A stretch of DNA of 10,471 nt. It comes from an uncultured Kiloniellales bacterium (GTDB lineage Bacteria; Pseudomonadota; Alphaproteobacteria; Kiloniellales; JAKSDN01). Position 1 is the first letter of the stretch. Every line of letters starts with the position of its first letter. This document shows, in pieces, positions 5,297 through 10,471 of the stretch. The DNA lies in NCBI GenBank assembly GCA_937974415.1, contig CALJXB010000334.1, positions 1 through 10,471 of the forward strand. The letters are read 5' to 3'. A program made the position numbers and the translations under genes. Under the pieces are notes generated by a model, which did not search any database, was not told the DNA's origin, and saw nothing but the letters and a program-made list of their open reading frames with translations.

Positions 5297-6757
5297 ATGG
5301 CGGTCTCTGAGACTCGGGGTTTGGGCCAGGGCGAGGTGATTTACGAAGAGAGTTCCGTTCGCCTCTTCACGATCGCCACGGTTTTCTGGGGTCTGGTCGG
5401 CTTTCTGGTCGGCGTGGTGATCGCCTTGCAGCTGGCCTTCCCTCTCCTGAACTTGGATTTGCCGTGGACCACCTTCGGGCGCCTGCGCCCGGTCCACACT
5501 TCCGCCGTGGTCTTCGCCTTCGGTGGCAATGCGCTCCTCGGAACCTCCCTCTACGTGGTTCAGCGGACCTGCAGGGCGCGGCTGTTCGGCGGCGCGCTGG
5601 CCGGCGGCTTCCTGTTCTGGGGCTATCAGTTGTTCATCGTCTTGGCGGCCTCGGGCTACGTCCTGGGGGTGACCCAGAGCCGTGAATACGCCGAGCCGGA
5701 GTGGTACGTCGATATCTGGCTGACCCTGGTTTGGGTGCTTTATCTGGTGGTCTTCGTGGGCACCATCATCAAGCGCAAAGAGCCCCACATCTACGTCGCC
5801 AACTGGTTCTATCTGGCCTTCATCGTGACCGTCGCGATGTTGCACATCGTGAACAACCTGGCGGTGCCGGTGTCCTGGACCGGGGCCAAGAGCTATTCCC
5901 TCTTCGCCGGCGTGCAGGACGCCATGACCCAGTGGTGGTACGGCCACAACGCGGTCGGCTTCTTCCTGACCGCGGGCTTCCTCGGCATCATGTATTATTT
6001 CATCCCCAAGCAGGCCGAGCGTCCGGTCTATTCCTACCGCCTCTCCATCATTCACTTCTGGTCGCTCACCTTCCTCTACATCTGGGCCGGCCCCCATCAC
6101 CTGCACTACACGGCCCTGCCGGACTGGGCCCAGACCCTCGGCATGACCTTCTCGCTGATGCTGTGGATGCCGTCGTGGGGCGGCATGATCAACGGCATCA
6201 TGACCCTCTCGGGCGCCTGGGATAAGCTCAGGACCGATCCCATCCTGCGCTTCCTGGTGGTCGCCGTGGCGTTCTACGGCATGTCGACCTTCGAGGGCCC
6301 GCTGATGTCGATCAAGACGGTCAACGCCCTCAGCCACTACACCGACTGGACCATCGGGCATGTGCATTCGGGCGCTCTCGGCTGGGTCGCCTTCGTCTCC
6401 TTCGGCGCGGTCTACTTCCTGGTGCCGCGGCTATGGGGCGCTAGCCGGCTCTACTCCGAGAAGCTGGTCAACTACCACTTCTGGATCGCCACCCTCGGTA
6501 TCGTGCTCTACATCACCTCCATGTGGGTCTCCGGCATCATGCAGGGCGTCATGTGGCGGACCTACGACTCCCTCGGGTTCCTGCAGTACTCCTTCGTCGA
6601 GACCGTGCAGGAGATGCACATCTACTACGTGATCCGGGCGCTGGGCGGCGTGCTGTTCCTCGCGGGTGCCCTCATCATGACCTACAACCTCTGGCGCACG
6701 GCGCGCGGCGAGGTGGCGGCCGAAGGCCCGGCCGCCGCTGCCCAGCCGGCCGAATAG
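5297..6757 (+). CDS. ccoN: cbb3-type cytochrome c oxidase subunit I (CcoN/FixN)
   Basis: This is the catalytic subunit of the cbb3 oxidase: it reduces O2 to water at a heme b3/CuB centre and pumps protons across the inner membrane. The product has 486 residues from the ATG at 5297, with 12 or so helices. Key residues, by family position, are H67 (RPVHTSA) and H357 for low-spin heme b, H355 (GHVHSGA) for heme b3, H217 (WWYGHNAVG), H267 and H268 (GPHHLHY) for CuB, and Y261, six before H267, as the cross-linked tyrosine. The polypurine GTGGGGGGC, eight bases upstream, can serve as ribosome binding site. In-frame starts further upstream (5126, 5267) are rejected because they would put the promoter inside the gene. 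It heads the ccoNOQP operon under the FNR/FixK box. Confidence 0.97.
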   Translation: MAVSETRGLGQGEVIYEESSVRLFTIATVFWGLVGFLVGVVIALQLAFPLLNLDLPWTTFGRLRPVHTSAVVFAFGGNALLGTSLYVVQRTCRARLFGGALAGGFLFWGYQLFIVLAASGYVLGVTQSREYAEPEWYVDIWLTLVWVLYLVVFVGTIIKRKEPHIYVANWFYLAFIVTVAMLHIVNNLAVPVSWTGAKSYSLFAGVQDAMTQWWYGHNAVGFFLTAGFLGIMYYFIPKQAERPVYSYRLSIIHFWSLTFLYIWAGPHHLHYTALPDWAQTLGMTFSLMLWMPSWGGMINGIMTLSGAWDKLRTDPILRFLVVAVAFYGMSTFEGPLMSIKTVNALSHYTDWTIGHVHSGALGWVAFVSFGAVYFLVPRLWGASRLYSEKLVNYHFWIATLGIVLYITSMWVSGIMQGVMWRTYDSLGFLQYSFVETVQEMHIYYVIRALGGVLFLAGALIMTYNLWRTARGEVAAEGPAAAAQPAE

Positions 6758-6769
6758 GAGGCGCGCGCC

Positions 6770-7492
6770 ATGTTTTCTCACAAGAAGGTCGAGCGGAACG
6801 TGATCCTCATGGCGATCCTGATCCTGGTCACGGTCTCGATCGGCGGGCTGGTGGAAATCGTGCCCCTCTATACCGTCGAGTCCACCATCGAGAAGGTGCG
6901 CGGCGTCAGGCCCTATACGCCGCTGGAGCTGGTCGGCCGCAACATCTACATCCGTGAGGGCTGCTACACCTGTCACAGTCAGATGGTGCGCCCGTTCCGC
7001 GACGAGGTGGAACGCTACGGTCCTTACAGCCTGGCCGCCGAGAGCATCTACGATCACCCCTTCCAGTGGGGCTCGAAGCGCACCGGGCCGGACCTGGCGC
7101 GGGTCGGCGGCAAGTACTCCAACGAGTGGCAAGTCGTGCATCTGGCGGATCCGCGGGCGGTGGTCCCGGAAACCGTCATGCCGCCATACGAGTTCCTCTT
7201 GGACCGGCTGGTGAAGACCGACGACATCGCCGAACACCTGAAGGCCAACCGGGCTGTCGGCGTGCCCTACAGCGACGTCATGATCGAGGCCGCCCGGCAG
7301 GATCTGCTGGCCCAGGCGGACCCCGACGGGGACCACGAGGCTTTGCTGGAACGCTATCCCAAGGCGGTGGTCGGCGACTTCGACGGCGATCCCAAGAGCT
7401 TGACGGAGATGGATGCCATGGTGGCCTACCTGCAGATCCTCGGCCGCATGGTGGACTTCGCCGACTACACGACCGACGACTTTAGACAGTAG
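6770..7492 (+). CDS. ccoO: cbb3-type cytochrome c oxidase subunit II (CcoO/FixO)
   Basis: This is the membrane-anchored monoheme cytochrome c of the oxidase, which passes electrons from CcoP to CcoN. It has 240 residues: an N-terminal anchor helix (about 10-32), then a periplasmic domain with one heme c site C65-Y-T-C68-H69 in the family-typical [13 protein letters not shown] context. The sixth heme ligand is likely M137 in [19 protein letters not shown] and [20 protein letters not shown] are strongly conserved family stretches. AGGAGG (6756-6761) overlaps the ccoN stop codon and is eight bases before the ATG, so translation is closely linked to ccoN. Confidence 0.97.
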   Translation: MFSHKKVERNVILMAILILVTVSIGGLVEIVPLYTVESTIEKVRGVRPYTPLELVGRNIYIREGCYTCHSQMVRPFRDEVERYGPYSLAAESIYDHPFQWGSKRTGPDLARVGGKYSNEWQVVHLADPRAVVPETVMPPYEFLLDRLVKTDDIAEHLKANRAVGVPYSDVMIEAARQDLLAQADPDGDHEALLERYPKAVVGDFDGDPKSLTEMDAMVAYLQILGRMVDFADYTTDDFRQ

Positions 7493-7508
7493 CCCGGGGG
7501 ACGCGGCC

Positions 7509-7661
7509 ATGGAGGGATTTTTCGAGACCCTGCGCAGCCTCTGGGTGGTTTGGATGATGGCTTTGTTCGTCGGCATCGTGGCCTGGGTTTACTGGCCCAA
7601 GCGCAAACGCGAGATGGAGGAACACGGGCGGATACCGCTGAGGGACGATGGTGAGGAATAG
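7509..7661 (+). CDS. ccoQ: cbb3-type oxidase small subunit (CcoQ/FixQ)
   Basis: The 50-residue product has one transmembrane helix (about residues 9-29, LRSLWVVWMMALFVGIVAWV), followed by YWPKRKREMEEHGRIPL and an acidic end, the standard CcoQ layout. CcoQ is not catalytic; in studied species it stabilises the complex and the CcoP interaction. GGGGGA (7496-7501) is seven bases before the ATG. It lies between ccoO and ccoP, 16 bases after the former and five before the latter. Confidence 0.93.
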   Translation: MEGFFETLRSLWVVWMMALFVGIVAWVYWPKRKREMEEHGRIPLRDDGEE

Positions 7662-7666
7662 CTGAC

Positions 7667-8527
7667 ATGCCGACCAAGGTCGAAAAGGACTCCATCACTG
7701 GCACAGAGACCACCGGCCACGAGTGGGACGGGATCAAGGAGCTCAACACGCCGCTGCCTAGGTGGTGGCTCTACATCCTCTATGCCACCATCGCCTATTC
7801 CCTGGTCTATTACGTGCTCTATCCGACGATTCCCGGCTTCGACGGACTGCTCGACACCAACAACCGGGTCGCCTTGGACGACAAGCTCGCGGTGGCCTAC
7901 GAGCGCCAGGCGGTCTATCGCGACGGTGTTGCCGCCCATACGACCGACGAGATCGCCGGCGATCCTGAGCTGCTCAGTTTCGCTTTGGCTGGCGGGCGCT
8001 CGCTCTTCGCCGACAATTGCGCACCCTGTCACGGCCTCGGCGGTGCGGGCCAGCACGGCTATCCGGCGCTGGGCGACGACGTCTGGCTGTGGGGCGGAAC
8101 GTTCGACGACATCGAGACCTCCATCCTCTACGGCATACGCTCCGAGCACGACGAGACCCGCTTCTCGGAGATGCCGGCCTTCGGCGCCGACGAAATCTTG
8201 CCCGCCGAGGAGATCGCCGCGGCGGCGGACTTCGTGCTGTCGCTCAGCGGGCGGGCCGAGGACGAAGCGGCGGCCGCGGCGGGGGCTGAGATTTACGCCG
8301 ACAACTGTGCCGCCTGCCACGGCGAGGCGGGCGAGGGCGATCCCAGCCAGGGCGCGCCCCGGATCAACGATCAGATCTGGCTCTATGGCGGCGAGCGGGA
8401 CGAGATCATTGCCCAGATCCGCAAGCCCCAGCACGGCGAAATGTCGCCATGGGTCGGCCGGCTCGATCCGGACTCGATCAAGATGCTGACCGTCTATGTG
8501 CATTCCTTGGGCGGCGGTCAGCCATAA
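7667..8527 (+). CDS. ccoP: cbb3-type cytochrome c oxidase subunit III, diheme (CcoP/FixP)
   Basis: This is the diheme cytochrome c subunit that receives electrons from soluble or membrane cytochrome c. It has 286 residues: a cytoplasmic start containing the family motif GHEWDGIKELNTPLPRWW, one transmembrane helix (about 33-55), a periplasmic linker, and two cytochrome c domains with heme sites C118-A-P-C121-H122 and C214-A-A-C217-H218. Likely axial methionines are M169 (SEMPAFG) and M259 (GEMSPW). An Ala/Glu-rich linker (about 196-208) separates the domains. GAGGA nine bases upstream overlaps the ccoQ end. A 73-base structured gap follows before ccoG. Confidence 0.97.
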   Translation: MPTKVEKDSITGTETTGHEWDGIKELNTPLPRWWLYILYATIAYSLVYYVLYPTIPGFDGLLDTNNRVALDDKLAVAYERQAVYRDGVAAHTTDEIAGDPELLSFALAGGRSLFADNCAPCHGLGGAGQHGYPALGDDVWLWGGTFDDIETSILYGIRSEHDETRFSEMPAFGADEILPAEEIAAAADFVLSLSGRAEDEAAAAAGAEIYADNCAACHGEAGEGDPSQGAPRINDQIWLYGGERDEIIAQIRKPQHGEMSPWVGRLDPDSIKMLTVYVHSLGGGQP

Positions 8528-8533
8528 CGTGGT

Positions 8534-8576
8534 CTCGGCACACGACCATTTGAGCCGCGCAAGACGGCTTGCCGAG
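8534..8576 (+). other. Nested hairpin between ccoP and ccoG
   Basis: CTCGGCA (8534-8540) pairs with TGCCGAG (8570-8576). Directly inside the 3' arm, AGCCG (8553-8557) pairs with CGGCT (8565-8569) across CGCAAGA. The two stems can stack, leaving a 12-base bulge on the 5' side. No T-run follows, so partial termination or an RNA processing/stability element that separates structural genes from assembly genes is more likely than a full stop. I saw no FNR/FixK box in this gap. Confidence 0.45.
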
Positions 8577-8600
8577 TGATGCTGGCTGAGGACTAAACTG

Positions 8601-10064
8601 ATGAGCGACCTTGTCGCCACCGAAGACGTTCTCTCTCGCGAGGAGCAGAAGAAAGGGCCGCTCTACGCGGGCCGGGTCAAGGTCTATCCCAAGAGCATCC
8701 GCGGCAATGTCCGGCGCATCAAGTGGATCGCGCTGATCCTTTTCCTCGGCCTCTACTACCTGGCGCCCTGGCTGCGCTGGGACCGCGGGCTGGGGGTGCC
8801 GGACCAGGCCCTGCTGATCGACCTGCCGAACCGCCGCGCCTACTTCTTCTGGATCGAGATCTGGCCGCAGGAGATCTACTACATTGCTGTCCTCATGATC
8901 ATGGCCGCCTTCGGCCTGTTCCTGGCGACCAGCATCGGCGGGCGCGTGTGGTGCGGCTTCGCCTGCCCGCAAACCGTCTGGACCGACCTCTACATGCAGG
9001 TGGAGCGCTGGATCGAGGGCGACCGCGGCGCGCGGATCCGGCTCGACAAGTCGCCGCTGAGCGCCAAGAAGGCCGGCCGCAAGGTGCTGAAGCACGCGGT
9101 CTGGCTGCTGATCGCCTTCATGACCGGCGGCGCGTGGATCATGTATTTCAAGGACACGCCGACCCTGATCGGCGAATTCTTCACCGGCCAAAGCTCCTTC
9201 ACGGTCTATTTCTTTACCGGGATGTTCACCGCCACCACCTACCTGTTGGCCGGCTGGGCGCGCGAGCAGGTCTGCACCTACATGTGCCCCTGGCCGCGCT
9301 TTCAGGCCGCCCTGCTGGACGAGGACAGCCTGGTGGTCACCTACCGCGGCTGGCGGGGCGAGCCGCGCGGCAAGGTCCGCAAGGGCCAGAGCTGGGAGGG
9401 TCGCGGCGACTGCATCGACTGCAAGCAGTGCGTCGCGGTCTGCCCGACCGGCATCGACATCCGCGACGGCCTGCAGCTCGAATGCATCGGCTGCGGCCTC
9501 TGCGTCGATGCCTGCAACGACGTCATGGACCGCATCGCCCGGCCCAAGAGCCTCATCGCCTTCGACAGCGAGCGCAACCGCCTGGCCCACGAGGCCGGCC
9601 GCGAGAGCGTCCCCTTCCGGCTGATCCGTCTGCGCACCATCGTCTACGTGGCGATCCTGGCGGTCATCGCCGCCGGCTTCCTGGCGACCGTCGCCGCGCG
9701 CTCCGACCTGGACGTGAACGTGCTGCACGACCGGAACCCCCTCTTCGTCAAGCTGTCCGATGGCGGCATCCGCAACGGATACACCCTCAAAATTCTGAAC
9801 AAGGCGCGGGCAACGCGGCATTTCGACCTGGCTCTGGAACGGCCGGCCGGGGCGAGCCTGCAGTTCGTCGGCCTCGACGAGGCGGACTTTGCGGCCCAGG
9901 GACTGGAAGCCCTACCGGACAGCGTCGCCACCTATCAGGTCTATGTGCGCTTGCCGGCCGAAGAGGGCGCCGCCGCCACCCAGCCCTTGATCTTCGTCCT
10001 GACGGACCGGGAGAGCGGTGCCGTGGTCCGTTCCGAGAGCATCTTCCGGGGGCCCGGTACATGA
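8601..10064 (+). CDS. ccoG: cbb3 oxidase assembly protein CcoG (FixG/RdxA family), putative cupric reductase
   Basis: The 487-residue product is a membrane iron-sulfur protein needed for cbb3 maturation; studied homologues reduce Cu(II) to Cu(I) for delivery to the CuB site. Helices lie at about residues 41-58, 93-112, 165-183, 201-218 and 345-366. Two ferredoxin-type clusters are visible: C271-x2-C274-x2-C277-x3-C281-P and C295-x2-C298-x2-C301-x3-C305 (followed by Asn rather than Pro). Two further Cys pairs of the form CxxxCP flank membrane segments: C118/C122 (CGFACPQ) and C225/C229 (CTYMCPW). The C-terminal part after 367 is an Ig-like periplasmic FixG domain. GAGGA with eight bases of spacing supports the ATG. 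It overlaps ccoH by four bases. Confidence 0.96.
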   Translation: MSDLVATEDVLSREEQKKGPLYAGRVKVYPKSIRGNVRRIKWIALILFLGLYYLAPWLRWDRGLGVPDQALLIDLPNRRAYFFWIEIWPQEIYYIAVLMIMAAFGLFLATSIGGRVWCGFACPQTVWTDLYMQVERWIEGDRGARIRLDKSPLSAKKAGRKVLKHAVWLLIAFMTGGAWIMYFKDTPTLIGEFFTGQSSFTVYFFTGMFTATTYLLAGWAREQVCTYMCPWPRFQAALLDEDSLVVTYRGWRGEPRGKVRKGQSWEGRGDCIDCKQCVAVCPTGIDIRDGLQLECIGCGLCVDACNDVMDRIARPKSLIAFDSERNRLAHEAGRESVPFRLIRLRTIVYVAILAVIAAGFLATVAARSDLDVNVLHDRNPLFVKLSDGGIRNGYTLKILNKARATRHFDLALERPAGASLQFVGLDEADFAAQGLEALPDSVATYQVYVRLPAEEGAAATQPLIFVLTDRESGAVVRSESIFRGPGT

Positions 10065-10471
10065 CGACCCGCTCGGCCACGGAGACGCGGCGCAGCTTGT
10101 GGATCCCATGGGCGCTGTGCGGGATCTTTGCCGTCTTCCTGATCGCCAACGGCACCATGCTTTATTTCGCGAGCCGGAGCTGGACCGGGCTGGAAACCGA
10201 AGGCGCCTACGAGAAGGGGCTGGCCTACAACGACACCATCGCGGCGGCCGAGGCCCAGGCCGCGCTCGGTTGGAATGTCGCCATCGAGGCCGGCGTGGCC
10301 GGGGCCGGCGAGGTCTGGGTCGAAGTGAGCCTGGCGGACCGCGAGGGCCACCCGGTCGCCGTGCGCGAGGTCTGGGCGCGCCTGGTCCGCCCCACCCACG
10401 TCGGCTACGACCGGGAGGCGCCGCTCAGGGACTTGGGCGCCGGGCACTATCGCGGGCTGGTCGAGCTGCTG
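10061..10471 (+). CDS. ccoH: cbb3 oxidase assembly protein CcoH/FixH, cut by window edge
   Basis: The start ATG overlaps the ccoG stop as ATGA, which implies translational coupling. The first 137 residues are seen, open to the right edge. It has a short basic N-terminus, one transmembrane helix (about residues 14-37, WIPWALCGIFAVFLIANGTM and on), then the typical FixH stretch SWTGLETEGAYEKGLAYNDT and a periplasmic beta-rich domain (WNVAIEAG, VWVEVSLADREGHPV, VWARLVRPTH). FixH proteins bind the oxidase during assembly. The last few dozen residues, and any ccoI and ccoS genes, are beyond the window. Confidence 0.93.
   Translation, partial: MTTRSATETRRSLWIPWALCGIFAVFLIANGTMLYFASRSWTGLETEGAYEKGLAYNDTIAAAEAQAALGWNVAIEAGVAGAGEVWVEVSLADREGHPVAVREVWARLVRPTHVGYDREAPLRDLGAGHYRGLVELL

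Noticed and set aside
8478..9821. Long minus-strand open frame opposite ccoG
   Set aside because: It is antisense to a clearly conserved gene, and its His/Gly/Asp/Ala-rich translation is typical of GC-rich mirror frames. The same reasoning removes the long frames opposite ccoN (5138-6367), ccoO (6431-7576), ccoP (7589-8620) and the DUF3108 gene (654-1502).
1..10471. tRNA, rRNA, CRISPR array, insertion sequence or att duplication
   Set aside because: No cloverleaf-like sequence, regularly spaced repeats, transposase-like frame or terminal inverted repeats with target duplication were seen on either strand.

Overview
The window comes from a GC-rich alphaproteobacterium, probably a Rhodospirillales-type lineage. 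That placement is inferred from protein style, the FixK/FNR-type site and the ccoNOQP-ccoGH order; no rRNA or other strict marker is present. Its core is the right half: a complete cbb3-type (high-affinity, microaerobic) cytochrome c oxidase operon, ccoN-ccoO-ccoQ-ccoP (5297-8527), followed by the assembly genes ccoG (8601-10064) and ccoH/fixH (10061 to the edge, cut off). The ccoI and ccoS genes expected next would lie beyond the window. A perfect FNR/FixK box, TTGAT-CGAT-ATCAA, lies 67 bases before the ccoN start codon, so low-oxygen activation is the likely control.

Divergent from ccoN, on the minus strand, lies a probable membrane-protein unit: a DUF2189 integral membrane protein (5026-4238), a 61-residue two-helix protein (4211-4026) and a formate/nitrite transporter family protein (3933-3130). 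It converges tail to tail, with three bases between stop codons, on a plus-strand PAS_5-type protein gene (2590-3126) that has its own promoter-like sequence and a strong hairpin next to its ribosome binding site.

The left part holds the start of a Kef-type (CPA2) cation/proton antiporter on the minus strand (362 to the edge), a divergent exported DUF3108 protein (552-1466), and a 1.1-kb stretch (1467-2589) without a large gene. That stretch contains a strikingly AT-rich block with repeated TTAACC, a possible 79-residue ORF with a good ribosome binding site and atypical codons, strong hairpins, and two short minus-strand ORFs encoding single-helix membrane proteins of 64 and 39 residues.

The oxidase genes work together: CcoN reduces oxygen and pumps protons, CcoO and CcoP pass electrons through c-type hemes, CcoQ stabilises the complex, and CcoG/CcoH assist copper handling and assembly. 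The neighbouring small membrane proteins and DUF2189 have no established role; a link to respiration is inferred only from position. I see no insertion sequence, tRNA, CRISPR array or clear strong terminator.
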